From: Bombiscardovia apis
Lineage (GTDB): Bacteria; Actinomycetota; Actinomycetes; Actinomycetales; Bifidobacteriaceae
Direction of reading: 5' to 3'
NCBI RefSeq assembly: GCF_033095945.1
Contig: NZ_AP026800.1
Location: 1,054,001-1,118,000, forward strand
Length of the DNA: 64,000 bases
Shown one piece after another: positions 1 through 10,185 of the stretch. The translations under genes and the position numbers were made by a program. Below the pieces are notes generated by a model. That model was not told the origin of the DNA. It did no database searches and saw nothing but the letters and a program-made list of their open reading frames with translations. Numbering within the stretch: position 1 is the first letter of the stretch; every line of letters begins with the position of its first letter.

Positions 1-138
1 ATTCCCCTACGCTCAGAGGAAACCATGCTACTGGGTTGGATTAGCAATGAACGAGCGAAACCTTCCCAAGCTGCCCAGCTGTATTTAGGCAAGCTCAGGG
101 AGGTCATCGCTCATCACGGTTACGATCTCATCGATTAG
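1..138 (+). CDS. C-terminal end of a probable LysR-family regulator (partial)
   Basis: An open frame runs in from the left edge and stops with TAG at 136-138, leaving 45 residues that end in HGYDLID. The pattern GWISNERAKPSQAAQLYLGKL resembles the last helix of a LysR-type substrate-binding domain, which usually closes with a motif about accepted residues followed by an amphipathic helix. The DNA-binding domain lies outside the window, so the family call rests only on this tail. The gene converges on the DsbA-like gene with 26 bases between stops. Confidence 0.45.
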   Translation: MPLRSEETMLLGWISNERAKPSQAAQLYLGKLREVIAHHGYDLID

Positions 139-164
139 AAATACAACTTCCAAGCAACCGTTTC

Positions 165-1094
165 CTATATGGCGTTGGGTTTACCTGTGGCTCCAATGGC
201 AGGCAAGCTTCCAGCCTTGCCGACCTGATTTTCGTCTAAACCAATGGCCTTATAGAGGGCCTTGCGCACATCGTCAGCCCCGCCGCGTATATGGTTTATC
301 TGCAAATACGTATTGTTGATAATGATGGTTGGGGTAGTCATCTTACCCTTGTCGCTACCGTCAGGATGCGCTAATTCGGCACGCGTAACCGTATAAGCGT
401 TGAGTTTTTGTGTCCACTCAATATATTCCCCGCTCGCAGCTTTCTTAGCCACTGACTCAGGAACGCCGACCGACATCATGCGCTCGGCAAGCTGTTCGTC
501 GCTAATGTCTTTGCCAGCTTCTTCCGCCGGTTGGAAATCTTCAGCATAGAATGATGCAACCACGTCGAAGAAGTGCTTAGGATCCTCTTGAGCAACTGTT
601 GCCGCAGCCGAAGCGGTACGGCTGGAATATTGGTCAGAACGCGTTCGGTCAAGGAAGTCCATAAAATGCATGCCGACATTGATTTGCCCAGCTTGTATCA
701 TTTTCTCCAAGCTAGGGTCGAGCGTGCGGTGCACAGATGCACAAGGTGGGCATAAAAAGTCCATGTATATGTCGAAAGTTGGCACATTTGCACTCGCCCG
801 GCCAACACCTTCTTTACTCACGATAATGCCGCCCTGATTGTCTGCAACGCTTGGCTTATGGACCACAGCTTGCAGTGCTTCGTATTCCTTGTTCTGGACT
901 GGCTTCGGAGCTCTTGCAGCCGCGGCTGAAGTCTCAGAGGCAGTTGGCGAGGTGATGGGATCTGAGTTATGAACCCAAAAAGCACCAGCGCACACTAGAG
1001 CCACGATTATAACCAAACCCAGTACAGTTACCAGTCCTTTGCGGCTTTTTGCCTGTTGAACCTGCTCGTTTGAAGTGGGCTGAGGTGTTTCCAT
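165..1094 (-). CDS. Membrane-anchored DsbA-like thioredoxin-fold protein
   Basis: The 309-residue product has a short cytoplasmic N-terminus, one membrane segment at about residues 20-42, an Ala/Ser/Pro-rich linker, and a DsbA/thioredoxin_4 domain from about residue 85. The redox motif is CPPC at about 115-118, within FLCPPCASVH. Proteins of this type act outside the membrane in forming or isomerising disulfides of exported proteins. The cis-proline region near residue 255 (TTPTIIINN) fits the fold. The ATG start has AAGGAAG four bases upstream. No DsbB or VKOR partner lies next to it, so the electron acceptor is unknown. It sits downstream of glnE, 82 bases away. Confidence 0.85.
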   Translation of the reverse strand: METPQPTSNEQVQQAKSRKGLVTVLGLVIIVALVCAGAFWVHNSDPITSPTASETSAAAARAPKPVQNKEYEALQAVVHKPSVADNQGGIIVSKEGVGRASANVPTFDIYMDFLCPPCASVHRTLDPSLEKMIQAGQINVGMHFMDFLDRTRSDQYSSRTASAAATVAQEDPKHFFDVVASFYAEDFQPAEEAGKDISDEQLAERMMSVGVPESVAKKAASGEYIEWTQKLNAYTVTRAELAHPDGSDKGKMTTPTIIINNTYLQINHIRGGADDVRKALYKAIGLDENQVGKAGSLPAIGATGKPNAI

Positions 1095-1176
1095 TACACT
1101 TTCCTTCTGTTCTTTGCTGACCTACGACTCTATTGAAACTTCCTAAAAGAGAGCTGTATTGCCTATGCTACCTGAC

Positions 1177-4100
1177 TCATTGTCCATAGAAAAGCCGGAG
1201 CATTACCTCGCGGGAACGACGCATTGCCCCAAGTAGTTCATTGGCGAACTCGGCTCCCCGGTGGGCAGGATAACCAAGATATACAGCCATGGCACCAAGT
1301 GTATAGGTATCATCGGGCAAAATATCAGCTTGGTTAGAGCGGCCTGACCACAGGTAGCTCCCATTGCGAGCGCTGGTACACAGCCGCCAGCCAGCTTCCA
1401 TAGCTGACGCATCACGCTTTCCGATAAGACCGAGATGTCGCAGGGCTTGCAAGGCTTGCAAGGTGGAAGTTACTTGCAGCTCACGATGGTTGCCGGCATA
1501 TTCTAACTGCAGAAGTTGTACAGTCCATTCGATATCAGAGAGCCCTCCCGCTCCTAGTTTCAAATGGCGATCTCGGCGCACCCCGCGAGGCAACCGTTCT
1601 GCCTCCATACGAGCTTTGAGCTTGCGAATTTCGCCAGCTTGCTCTTTGGTCAAGACAGACGAGGGATAGCGTAAAGGATCAGCAATCTCCGTAAGGAAAC
1701 GCTGGCCTAGCTCGCCGTCTCCCGCAGCGACACGTGCCCTCAAGAGTGCTTGGTGTTCCCATACACTGGACCACTGCTGGTAATAGGTACGGCACGACTC
1801 TAGGGAACGCACCATTGGCCCGGACCTGCCTTCGGGACGCAGGTCTAAGTCCAAATCAACTTTTGGCTCTACGCTCACCGTCATACTACCCAAAATTGCT
1901 CGCAACTTGTCGCAAACCCCTTGGGCAAATGCGAGAGCCGATTGGTCGATTACTCCGCTTTCACCTTCATAAATAATCATCGCATCGGCGTCTGAGCTGA
2001 AATTTACCTCACGCCCACCGTATCGTCCTAAAGCGATGATACTCATGCGAGATGGGGCTTGCGACTTGCCTTCCTCGCGAAGCTGGGCTTGCAGCGACCA
2101 CTGCAAGGCTGCTTCTATCATAGCGTCGTAGACATCACTCATTCCAGTCAAGCAGGTGTCTTCATCGCAAACCCGGCTGAGCCAGCCCAAACCTATGCGC
2201 TCTATCTCGCGTCGACGCATAGCCCTCAATGCTGTTGCAAAATCTGCCATGTCATCGCCGTGCCGCTCCATATACCCCTTGCAGGTTATGGTAAGCGATT
2301 CCAGTGAACGCGGTCGCAACTGTTGGTCATCGCCCAGCCAAGTAACCGATTCGACCGACTTGCATAAGGCAGTGCCCAAATACCGCGAATTCGATAGCAC
2401 ATGACACAGGCGTCGGGCAGCAGATGTGGAGTCGCGCAAGAACCCTAGGTAGGCACTTTTGTTACCGAATCGTTCTTCGAGCGTACGCCAGCCTAGGAGC
2501 CCCATGTCAGGGTCTTGACCATTGCCGAGCCAGGCAAAAACTGCCGGCAAGAGAATGCGGTTTATCTTCGCGGATCTGGTCAACCCTTGAGTAAGCGCTT
2601 GCACATGGCGTAAGGCAGCATCCGGATCAGCGAAACCGATTGAGGCAAATCGCTCCTTTGCAGCTTGCGGTTTCAAGCTTACTTCGTCGTCTTCGAGCTG
2701 AGCCTCGATGGGAAGCATTGGCCTAAAATAAATAGCTAAATGAAGGGTACGAATCTCTCGACGGGTTTTGTCGTATCGTTCCACCAGTTCGTCTGCGTGC
2801 AGGCGGAAAGCCCGTGCCAACCGATATAAGTCATCGTTGCCGTCAAGGTCTTTGAGAGTCAATTTGCGCCGACTGTCTAGACCACCCCGATTGTGAGAGC
2901 CTAAGTCCGGGAACAGATGGGTGCGCTTGAGTAGCCACATTTGTTGTCGATGCTCAACAACGCGTTCAAACCGGTAGTCTGCTGCTAGCCGCTGAGCATG
3001 CTGAGTTGCAATATAACCGCCAGTTGCGAGCGCGGTCAATGCATCCAGGGTTGAGCGAGTATGCAAACTAGGGTCAGTCCTACCATGTACCAGTTGGAGC
3101 ATTTGCACAGTGAATTCAACATCTCTTAAACCTCCTTGCCCTAACTTGATTTCCCTGTCTTTGAGCTTGGCTGGTATCAAGTCTTCAACCCGCGAACGCA
3201 TTTGCTGGCAATCGTATACAAAGTTGGGCTTTTGCGAAGCTGACCACACCAGTTCATTGCACATCTCTTCGAAAGCCTGTCCGAGTTCGCGATCTCCTGC
3301 AACACTTCGCGCCTTGAGTAGGGCTTGGAACTCCCAATTTTGTGCCCACGAGCCGTAGTATTCTTCGAAAGAATTCAAAGTACGCACTAGTGGCCCATCT
3401 TTACCTTCTGGCCTCAGGGCCGTGTCAACTTTCCAAAGGGGTGGTTCACTAACTGCAGGAATAACAGACTGGCAGACCTGTTGAAGAGTCATCGCTATAT
3501 TGCTGCCCACTTCAACAAGACTTTGACTATTCAATGCTTGCTTGCCGGGTGCTGGTTCCACTACATATACTAAGTCGACATCTGAGACGTAATTGAGTTC
3601 TTGAGCTCCTAATTTTCCCATACCGATGACACTAAAACGGCAGCTATGAGAACCAGCTACACGCTCTTGAGCAATACGTAAGGCTCCTTGCAGGGTTTCA
3701 TCAGCCAGCTGGGAGAGAGCTTGACTGATCTGAGGCTGAGTTTCAACTGGGTCTTGGGCGTTGAGGTCTTGGGCCATGATGGCAACTAATCGACAATAGT
3801 AAGCAGCTCTTAGGGCGTTCACCGATGCCGCATAGCTGGGGCTTGCGCCCTTCTCGTGCAAACGGTCAAGCGCGCTTTCGATTGATGACTGATTGCGTTG
3901 GAGCTCATTTCCTTTAGCGTTATCTATTTCGATAATCGAGCTGATGAGCTCGGGGCGATTTTGCATGAGTCGGCCCATGGTTTGGGAAGCGCCGAGCACT
4001 TGTATCAGCGAGGTGAACGCCTGCGACTGTTCCGCTAAATCAGCCAGCGCATATTGGCTTAGCCCAGCATCACAAGCGCACTCGAACTCGTCTACACACT

Positions 4101-4347
4101 CACCGGCAGCATTCATCGGAACAGTACGGTCTCCGTATTGCACGAGGTGTACCAGCGATTCCAAGGCACGATCGGGGTCACAGGCCAGAGCTAAGGCGTG
4201 CAGTAATGTTTCGCAGCCTTGAGAGCTCAAACCCCGTTCTTGTAGGAAAGCCACTTCACGGCGGGCGCTTTCTAGATGGCGCAGCCCGGCACGAAGCAGC
4301 AATACAGAGCTCAACTGTTGACCGCTATCTACTTCATCAGTTGCCAC
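1177..4347 (-). CDS. glnE: Bifunctional glutamine synthetase adenylyltransferase / adenylyl-removing enzyme
   Basis: GlnE adds AMP to, and removes it from, glutamine synthetase according to nitrogen status. Both catalytic nucleotidyltransferase motifs are visible: GMGKLGAQELN followed by SDVD at about residues 238-256 and GRYGGREVN followed by SSDAD at about 772-788. Each is followed by a helical GlnD-UR_UTase region containing KLGQGGLRDVE and KLGAGGLSDIE. A length near 1056 residues is usual for actinobacteria. I prefer the GTG at 4347 because AAGGA lies seven bases upstream; ATG at 4389 or GTG at 4410 would add 14-21 residues. A member of the intergenic inverted-repeat family lies just upstream. 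No glutamine synthetase gene is in the window. Confidence 0.95.
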   Translation of the reverse strand: MATDEVDSGQQLSSVLLLRAGLRHLESARREVAFLQERGLSSQGCETLLHALALACDPDRALESLVHLVQYGDRTVPMNAAGECVDEFECACDAGLSQYALADLAEQSQAFTSLIQVLGASQTMGRLMQNRPELISSIIEIDNAKGNELQRNQSSIESALDRLHEKGASPSYAASVNALRAAYYCRLVAIMAQDLNAQDPVETQPQISQALSQLADETLQGALRIAQERVAGSHSCRFSVIGMGKLGAQELNYVSDVDLVYVVEPAPGKQALNSQSLVEVGSNIAMTLQQVCQSVIPAVSEPPLWKVDTALRPEGKDGPLVRTLNSFEEYYGSWAQNWEFQALLKARSVAGDRELGQAFEEMCNELVWSASQKPNFVYDCQQMRSRVEDLIPAKLKDREIKLGQGGLRDVEFTVQMLQLVHGRTDPSLHTRSTLDALTALATGGYIATQHAQRLAADYRFERVVEHRQQMWLLKRTHLFPDLGSHNRGGLDSRRKLTLKDLDGNDDLYRLARAFRLHADELVERYDKTRREIRTLHLAIYFRPMLPIEAQLEDDEVSLKPQAAKERFASIGFADPDAALRHVQALTQGLTRSAKINRILLPAVFAWLGNGQDPDMGLLGWRTLEERFGNKSAYLGFLRDSTSAARRLCHVLSNSRYLGTALCKSVESVTWLGDDQQLRPRSLESLTITCKGYMERHGDDMADFATALRAMRRREIERIGLGWLSRVCDEDTCLTGMSDVYDAMIEAALQWSLQAQLREEGKSQAPSRMSIIALGRYGGREVNFSSDADAMIIYEGESGVIDQSALAFAQGVCDKLRAILGSMTVSVEPKVDLDLDLRPEGRSGPMVRSLESCRTYYQQWSSVWEHQALLRARVAAGDGELGQRFLTEIADPLRYPSSVLTKEQAGEIRKLKARMEAERLPRGVRRDRHLKLGAGGLSDIEWTVQLLQLEYAGNHRELQVTSTLQALQALRHLGLIGKRDASAMEAGWRLCTSARNGSYLWSGRSNQADILPDDTYTLGAMAVYLGYPAHRGAEFANELLGAMRRSREVMLRLFYGQ

Positions 4348-4438
4348 GCTTCGGTCCTTCTCTTCTCTAGTCCAAGCCCGCTCTTCCATACTATCCGCAT
4401 CCCAAAACACCCACCACCCCTCCCCCGCAAGCTTTTTA

Positions 4439-4508
4439 CAATTTTGGGCACTTTCTCACGAAATCATGCCAGCGCCTGCTTAATAGCGTGAAAAAGTGCC
4501 CAAAATTG
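4439..4508. repeat. Intergenic inverted-repeat element, copy A
   Basis: Arms of 22 bases (4439-4460 and 4487-4508) are complementary at all but one or two positions. They read CAATTTTGGGCACTTTCTCA and its complement, around a 26-base loop. GGGCA (4446-4450) and TGCCC (4497-4501) are separated by 46 bases. The left flank is C-rich and the right flank has a short G run. It lies between the metF 3' end and the glnE 5' end. It belongs to a seven-copy family in this window. Confidence 0.9.
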
Positions 4509-4555
4509 CAAACTGCGGGGAGATTATGAGGGTCGCTGCGGGCGTGAGGCTTGTA

Positions 4556-5422
4556 TTAGAAAAGAGTGCTATTGGGAATTTCCACGAACAGTGGTTCAAC
4601 ATTGCGCCATATCCGGCGGGTCACAACGGGATGATTCATGGAGTAGAGATGAATACCATCCACACCTTGAGCGAGCAAATCGCATATTTGCTCAGATGCG
4701 TAAGCGATGCCTGCCTCAGATAAAGCTTGAGGGTTGTCTTCCCATTTATCGAGCATACGCACCACTTGCGCAGGAATTCTAGAGCCGCAAGTCTGGCTCA
4801 TATGACGCACCTGACTGGCACGAGTCACCGGCATAATGCCCGCTTCGATAGGGACACTAATACCAGCTGCACGGGCACGATCTAAGAATCGCATAAAATC
4901 TTCATTCGAATAAAACAGTTGAGAAATCAGATGTTCAGCCCCAGCATCCACCTTTTCTTTGAGATGAGCTATATCAGCTTCCGGCGAACTGGCTTCAGGA
5001 TGCGTTTCTGGATAGCAGGCAGCAACTATCTTCATACGAGGCTTAGAAGCGTGTACATAATCGATTAAGTCACGAGCATACGTAAAAACTCCAACAGGTT
5101 CCCGCCCCTCAACGCAATCGCCCCGCAGAGGCAAAACAGCCTGAACGCCCGCCTCTTCAAACATATCAAGCGCTTCATCTACCATTTCACGAGTCATATA
5201 CTGAGCCGTCAGATGCGCTACAGCAGCAAGGCCATACTCCTGTCCAATAGTCGCGCAAATTCGAGCCGTGGCGGTGCGATCAGCATGTTTACCAGTTCCG
5301 TAAGTGACCGAAATGAAATCTGGTTTCACACCTTCTAAACCATCTAAAGTATCGTAAATAGAACATACGGAAGCATTACGCCTGGGCGGAAATACCTCAA
5401 GCGAAAATATAGGTTCGTGCAA
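4556..5422 (-). CDS. metF: 5,10-methylenetetrahydrofolate reductase
   Basis: MetF reduces methylenetetrahydrofolate to 5-methyltetrahydrofolate, the methyl donor used by the MetE enzyme encoded just upstream. The start of the TIM barrel is visible as EPIFSLEVFPPR with the conserved Glu, followed by DFISVTYGTG and HLTAQ. The frame stays open back into metE. However, TTG at 5422 has GAGGAGG eight bases upstream and gives a normal 288-residue protein, so I take that start. The gap to metE is 112 bases and contains a stem (5482-5489 with 5507-5514). Co-transcription with metE is likely. Downstream lies repeat copy A. Confidence 0.93.
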   Translation of the reverse strand: MHEPIFSLEVFPPRRNASVCSIYDTLDGLEGVKPDFISVTYGTGKHADRTATARICATIGQEYGLAAVAHLTAQYMTREMVDEALDMFEEAGVQAVLPLRGDCVEGREPVGVFTYARDLIDYVHASKPRMKIVAACYPETHPEASSPEADIAHLKEKVDAGAEHLISQLFYSNEDFMRFLDRARAAGISVPIEAGIMPVTRASQVRHMSQTCGSRIPAQVVRMLDKWEDNPQALSEAGIAYASEQICDLLAQGVDGIHLYSMNHPVVTRRIWRNVEPLFVEIPNSTLF

Positions 5423-5534
5423 CCCCACAACCTCCTCTAACTTTCGTCTCCAGCGCTCCCACGCGCACCCCTGATAAGTATGGTTTTCGCCGCGCTCACA
5501 TTGAGACGAAAACCACACAGTAACAGCTTTAGTT

Positions 5535-7844
5535 TTATACCAGCTCCTGCCTGATATGTTGAGCAGCAGCAACCATGTGTTCCAAGCTAGGCCACGTTTC
5601 CGCATTAGCGCGAGTTTTCAATCCGCAATCAGGATTAATCCACACTTGCTCAGGCCGCATCTTAGATAAAATTGCCCGAATCCGCGTTTCAATTTCTTCT
5701 CGGCTAGGAATGCGAGGCGAATGAATATCGTAAACACCCGGCCCAGCTTCTGTCGCAAAGTGTGCCTTTTCGATTGCGTCCAAGACAGTGAGATCAGAGC
5801 GCGATGCTTCGAAGGAAATAACATCGGCATCCATGGCATCAATATCTTCGATAATGTCGTTGAACTCCGAATAGCACATATGCGTATGAATTTGCGTAGA
5901 TGCTTTAACCCCCGAATGAACCAGACGGAAGGCTGCGACGGCCCAATCCAAATAGTCCTTATGCCAGTGAGAGCGACGCAAAGGTAGCTTTTCGCGTAAA
6001 GCCGCTTCATCAATTTGAATAATCTTGATACCAGCTGCTTCCAAATCCAGCACTTCATCACGAATCGCCAAAGCCAGTTGCTGAGTCTGCATTTGCCGAC
6101 TGATATCTTCCCGCGGCCAAGACCAGTTGAGAATAGTAACTGGCCCCGTCAGCATCCCCTTCACTAGGTGCTGAGTTCGCCCCTGTGCGTAGGCACTCCA
6201 ACGAACTGTCATGGGCTGAGTTCGAGAAACATCGCCCCAAATAATAGGAGGCTTCACACACCGCGTTCCATACGATTGAACCCAAGCCTGCTGAGTGAAC
6301 AAGAACCCTTCAAGCTGCTGTCCAAAGTATTCAACCATGTCATTGCGCTCAAATTCGCCATGTACCAGCACATCTAATCCAACCTGCTCTTGACGCTCAA
6401 TAACATCATCAATACTAGTAGCTATGAACTGGTCATACTCGCTTTGGCTAATTTCAGCCTTCCTCAGGCGCGCCCGCTCCGCCCGAATTTCGCGGGTTTG
6501 TGGGAAAGAACCAATCGTTGTTGTCGGGAGGAGAGGCAGCCCTAGCTCTGCTCCCTGAATCTTCTGACGGTCGGACCTCTGCGGTTGGCGAACAAAATCG
6601 CGCTCGTCGAGACAGCTGAGACGTGACTGAACGGATGGATTCGCTGAAACACGCGTACCATCGAAGAGCGCCTGATTGACAGCCAGAATGGGCGAGGTAT
6701 CTCGTTCTACCTGATCTTGTTCCACCAAAGCTGCAACGTCGCAAAGCTCTCCCAACTTTTCGACGGCGAAGGCAAAATGATCGCAAACCGCTGTACCCAG
6801 GCCAGTTTCGCCTTCAATACTAAAAGGCACGTGTAAAAGCGAACAAGCAGTAGAGACAACAACTTTGTCGGCGACCTCTTTTACGGCATCAAGCAGGCCT
6901 AAACTCCTTACGTAATCGTTACGCCAGATATTACGACCGCTTACGACACCGGCAAAAATTGTGGCATCTTGTCCCGCTCCATAACGAGCAAGGGCTTCCA
7001 AATTTTCGTCGCGCCCTTCAACTAAATCCAAACCAATACCATCAAACCCATATAGTTTGAGAGTTTCATAGCAGTCTGCCACATGCCCAAAATAAGTTTG
7101 CAAGAGCAGCCGCACGGAACCGTTCGCACTTGTTCTCGCCGGCAATATACGACTATACAAGCTCTTAAACAGCTCAATATCGCCATCTGCCTTGTCCATT
7201 ACCAGATAAGGTTCGTCGAACTGCACCCAGAGGGCACCTAAGTCGATAAACCGCTGTAATACTTGCGCGTACACACCTGCAATCGCATTGATGAGACCCA
7301 TATCATAGGTGAGATGCTCACCCTGTGGGCCGCGTGCAAGTTTTAGGAAGGTATAAGGTCCGATGATGACCGGCTTAGTAAGAATGCCTAATGCTTGCGC
7401 CTCACTAAACTCGTCAAACGGCTTGCTTGAGCTTAACTCTATGTGGGCAGATTCTTCAATTTCTGGAACTAGATAGTGATAATTCGTAGTGAACCACTTC
7501 TTCATAGGCAGGGCAGTCACGTCGCCTTGCGCTCCTTGATATCCTCGGCCCATAGCAAACATGGTGTCTTCCGGGCTCAGTCCAAGATTGCGATACCGAG
7601 CGGGCACAGCGCCAAGCAACATTGCTGTGTCGAGCATCTGATCGTAATAGCTAAAATCATTGCTGGGAATGAGATCAACACCGGCGCTATGCTGGGTAAG
7701 CCAGTGCTGCTTCCTCAGTGCTCGAGCCGTTTCTCTCACCTGGTTAAGGCTGCTTTGCCCCTTCCAATAGCGTTCGATAACCTGTTTGAGCTCACGCTGG
7801 GCGCCGATTCTAGGGAAACCGACTACAGAGGTATTCACGGACAT
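5535..7844 (-). CDS. metE: Cobalamin-independent methionine synthase
   Basis: MetE transfers the methyl group from 5-methyltetrahydropteroyl-triglutamate to homocysteine. The 769-residue length and two-barrel layout are typical. The N-terminal barrel opens with [14 protein letters not shown]; the C-terminal barrel starts near [15 protein letters not shown]. Zinc ligands are visible in HTHMCYSEF (about 651-659) and NPDCGLKTR (about 736-744). ATG has GGAGG four bases upstream. The 184 bases before the gene contain two inverted repeats that may be regulatory. Its pairing with metF gives a complete methyl-transfer step that does not need B12. Confidence 0.97.
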   Translation of the reverse strand: MSVNTSVVGFPRIGAQRELKQVIERYWKGQSSLNQVRETARALRKQHWLTQHSAGVDLIPSNDFSYYDQMLDTAMLLGAVPARYRNLGLSPEDTMFAMGRGYQGAQGDVTALPMKKWFTTNYHYLVPEIEESAHIELSSSKPFDEFSEAQALGILTKPVIIGPYTFLKLARGPQGEHLTYDMGLINAIAGVYAQVLQRFIDLGALWVQFDEPYLVMDKADGDIELFKSLYSRILPARTSANGSVRLLLQTYFGHVADCYETLKLYGFDGIGLDLVEGRDENLEALARYGAGQDATIFAGVVSGRNIWRNDYVRSLGLLDAVKEVADKVVVSTACSLLHVPFSIEGETGLGTAVCDHFAFAVEKLGELCDVAALVEQDQVERDTSPILAVNQALFDGTRVSANPSVQSRLSCLDERDFVRQPQRSDRQKIQGAELGLPLLPTTTIGSFPQTREIRAERARLRKAEISQSEYDQFIATSIDDVIERQEQVGLDVLVHGEFERNDMVEYFGQQLEGFLFTQQAWVQSYGTRCVKPPIIWGDVSRTQPMTVRWSAYAQGRTQHLVKGMLTGPVTILNWSWPREDISRQMQTQQLALAIRDEVLDLEAAGIKIIQIDEAALREKLPLRRSHWHKDYLDWAVAAFRLVHSGVKASTQIHTHMCYSEFNDIIEDIDAMDADVISFEASRSDLTVLDAIEKAHFATEAGPGVYDIHSPRIPSREEIETRIRAILSKMRPEQVWINPDCGLKTRANAETWPSLEHMVAAAQHIRQELV

Positions 7845-7929
7845 ACATCCTCCAAATTCTGCTGGTGCAACTAGCTGTCAGCCTAGCAGTGGAGAGCACA
7901 GGGTTGGTAATTAGCTCAAGTATGGTGTC

Positions 7930-8004
7930 GCTATAAGTTGAAGCTATAGCAAAACCGCATGCTATTTGTTTTCCTTATATAGGAGTTTCCAAATTGCATG
8001 CGGT
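7930..8004. promoter_or_regulatory. Two inverted repeats upstream of metE
   Basis: GCTATA (7930-7935) pairs with TATAGC (7945-7950) across nine bases. Separately, ACCGCATGC (7954-7962) pairs with GCATGCGGT (7996-8004) across 33 bases. They fill the gap between the SixA-like gene and metE. The first could be an operator for metE and the second a terminator-like stem for the upstream gene, but neither has a clear U-tract and I do not recognise a known riboswitch. Assignment is tentative. Confidence 0.35.
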
Positions 8005-8028
8005 CTACTGAAAACGAGGCTCGTGGGC

Positions 8029-8592
8029 TTACGGTTCGACCATATCTTTAGGGTTTAAGATTCCCAAAAGCTGAGAGCCATGCATATTCCATTCACCAAA
8101 AGGATGGTCACTTGCCAAAATTGCGACATTTGCGGGCGAAAGTCCAAGATTCAGCTTCCGCATAAGCTTGGCGTCGGTATGAATATCAGAAAGAAGTTGG
8201 GCTCCCATAGACATCGCCGGCTCGTGTGCCACTATAAGCAGCGTATGTTCATTCGCCTTGGTGACAGCGAGCTGGTCGAAAACTGCCTGAGTTCCGTCCG
8301 AATACAAACTTTCTCTATAGTCCACATGCGGATCGTCGCCGAAGAGGTCAAGCATCTGGTCGAGTGTTTGTCTCGTTCGAGCAGATCCCGAACATACAAT
8401 CCGGTCGGGAATTAGCGAAAGTTGAGAGAGAGTCGCACCGATGCGCTCTGCCTGGTCAAGACCTTCCATGCTCAAAACGCGTTCACGGTCTCCATTGTAT
8501 TCACCGGGCTTAGCCGCCGCATGCCGCATTAAAAGGAGCAGGTAGGCATATTTTTTACTGTTCTGCACAACTGCTTGCGCGTTTCCGCTCAC
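8029..8592 (-). CDS. SixA-like histidine phosphatase
   Basis: The 187-residue protein belongs to the histidine phosphatase superfamily. The catalytic LMRHAAAKPG is at about residues 21-30, a second basic motif SGSARTRQT at about 65-73, and the second His in IVAHEPAM at about 119-126. This short branch includes SixA phosphohistidine phosphatases and actinobacterial homologues of unknown substrate. It lies between the tRNA methyltransferase gene (44 bases upstream) and metE and may be co-transcribed with the former. The substrate cannot be read from sequence. Confidence 0.8.
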   Translation of the reverse strand: MSGNAQAVVQNSKKYAYLLLLMRHAAAKPGEYNGDRERVLSMEGLDQAERIGATLSQLSLIPDRIVCSGSARTRQTLDQMLDLFGDDPHVDYRESLYSDGTQAVFDQLAVTKANEHTLLIVAHEPAMSMGAQLLSDIHTDAKLMRKLNLGLSPANVAILASDHPFGEWNMHGSQLLGILNPKDMVEP

Positions 8593-8636
8593 GAATTCTT
8601 CTCCTATCTGAAAGCGAGTGTCTTACTCGCTTCAAA

Positions 8637-9818
8637 TCAGTACTTGACATGTGCGCTATATAACTCTTGCGCAGCAATGGCTTGCCGCTCTTGCTGTTCT
8701 AAGTCGCGCAATACTTTACGTAATTTACGGTCAGAGATATCTCGCAATTCGAGTGAAGATAAGTCACTCATTGCAGCAGATGTCTCTGAATCGGCTGTTT
8801 GATCTGGTCTCTGGTCTACATCAGTGTAAAGATCCTTGGTAGCGTGCGTGCGCTTACGCATCGCTTGGTTACCTAGAGCCATTGACCTGGTCACAAGTAG
8901 GAAACCTGTATGTCCAATCATTTGATGCTGAGGACGCACTGCTAAGCCGTCCGCTTTCCAACCGCGCTCAAGTAATTCAACCATCTCCGGCTCCGTCCAC
9001 TGACCGCTTGAACGCAAGGCCTCTGCCAAACGGCTGAGCTGAGTAGTGGTGGTGATATAGGCTGTCAGCACTCCCCCAGGCACTAACGCTTGCCAAACAG
9101 AGTCCAAGCGATTCCAAGGGTCCAGCTGATCCAACACAACCCTGTCGAAGCTATGAGATGTCAAAGTAGGCACTACTTCGTCAAAACTTCCAACTAACAG
9201 ACGCCACCAACTGGGACGTTGCCCGAAATAGACAGTCGCATTCCCCTGAGCGACACGCGCAAATTCTGGACGCATTTCCACAGTAGTGAGTGTCCCCGCT
9301 TCACCCACAGCATCAAGCAAAGCAATACTCATCGCACCTGAGCCTGCACCGGATTCCAAGACGCGCATACCTGAGCGTATATCCCCAATGCTTATAACTT
9401 GCGCTATATCTTTTGGGTACATAATTTGCGCGCCACGTGGCATAGAAAGAGTATAATCAACTAACCGTGGACGCATCATCGTGTATGCCCAACCACCCGA
9501 TGACCTCGCTGACTTCCAAGGCTTGCGTTGAGAACGTTCATCCGCAAGGACATTCGTATTCTCGCTAGCCTGTGACGAATCAGAAACAGAATGATTGTTC
9601 GTTGAGGAATCCGCCTGTTGGATTTCCTTGAGCTCGGCAACTGAAACGGTATGTATCACAGTACCCTCAGTTTGTCCGATTATTAAATCATGGGTTAAAA
9701 ATCCTCGATCTGTTTGAGTGATAGCTCCCGCTTGGAGCATGATAGTAAGCATTTTGCCTTTGCGGTCGGTCAGCTGAACCTTTTCACCAGCTCGTACGGG
9801 CCCCCGCCTCACCACCAT
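8637..9818 (-). CDS. trmI: tRNA (adenine-N1)-methyltransferase TrmI family
   Basis: The enzyme methylates adenine 58 of tRNA using S-adenosylmethionine. It has a small N-terminal beta domain beginning VVRRGPVRAGEKVQL and a Rossmann methyltransferase domain with the SAM motif VLESGAGSGAM at about 151-161 and TTVEMRPEF following. A further motif, VVLDQLDPW, corresponds to the catalytic Asp loop. The C-terminus carries a charged tail of about 70 residues (after LLVTRSMALG) that core TrmI proteins lack. I chose the ATG at 9818 because GGAGG lies four bases before it; the next two GTG codons are also possible. Repeat copies B and C lie upstream. Confidence 0.9.
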   Translation of the reverse strand: MVVRRGPVRAGEKVQLTDRKGKMLTIMLQAGAITQTDRGFLTHDLIIGQTEGTVIHTVSVAELKEIQQADSSTNNHSVSDSSQASENTNVLADERSQRKPWKSARSSGGWAYTMMRPRLVDYTLSMPRGAQIMYPKDIAQVISIGDIRSGMRVLESGAGSGAMSIALLDAVGEAGTLTTVEMRPEFARVAQGNATVYFGQRPSWWRLLVGSFDEVVPTLTSHSFDRVVLDQLDPWNRLDSVWQALVPGGVLTAYITTTTQLSRLAEALRSSGQWTEPEMVELLERGWKADGLAVRPQHQMIGHTGFLLVTRSMALGNQAMRKRTHATKDLYTDVDQRPDQTADSETSAAMSDLSSLELRDISDRKLRKVLRDLEQQERQAIAAQELYSAHVKY

Positions 9819-9938
9819 GAATCCTCCAGCTGAAGCCAGCACAATCGTTACTATTCTAGGCGAAGTCGCATCTCAAAAAGGCATACAACCCTCGCCATCA
9901 AACCGCTCCGCCATAATCCCAGTTCCCTCACCAAAATA

Positions 9939-10004
9939 ATTTTGGGCAATTTTACACTTTCTGTACACAGCATACCAAAGATAATGTGCGAAACTGCCCA
10001 AAAC
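9939..10004. repeat. Intergenic inverted-repeat element, copy B (degenerate)
   Basis: Left arm AATTTTGGGCAATTTTACAC (from about 9939) and right arm GTGCGAAACTGCCCAAAA (9986-10003) pair with several mismatches. GGGCA (9944-9948) and TGCCC (9995-9999) are again 46 bases apart. It is the most diverged copy. It is C-flanked on the left, like the others. Confidence 0.8.
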
Positions 10005-10109
10005 TCACTTTCACTTTCGATGCAATAAGATTCGTTACTCCAAATAGCTGATTCTCACGCAACCATATCTCCCCAATAACACCAGCCCCAAGAGCCCAAA
10101 TGCCCCTAG

Positions 10110-10185
10110 AATCAATTTTGGGCAACTTCTCACGCTGACTGAGCCAGAGCGGCTATTTAGCGTGAGAAGTTGCCCAAAATTGATT
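10110..10185. repeat. Intergenic inverted-repeat element, copy C (perfect arms)
   Basis: Arms of 27 bases (10110-10136 and 10159-10185) are perfectly complementary around a 22-base loop. The core is CAATTTTGGGCAACTTCTCA. GGGCA (10120-10124) and TGCCC (10171-10175) are 46 bases apart. It is followed after a short T run by G8. The perfect pairing makes it the best reference copy of the family. Confidence 0.95.

Noticed and set aside
4439..4508. Repeat copies as ordinary transcription terminators
   Set aside because: The stems are AT-closed with long variable loops and lack consistent U-tracts. One copy lies between divergent genes (lepA and GNAT), where a terminator makes no sense.
6454..6786. 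Minus-strand frame of 110 codons inside metE
   Set aside because: It lies entirely within metE in another frame and has no family signature; metE is clear and full length.
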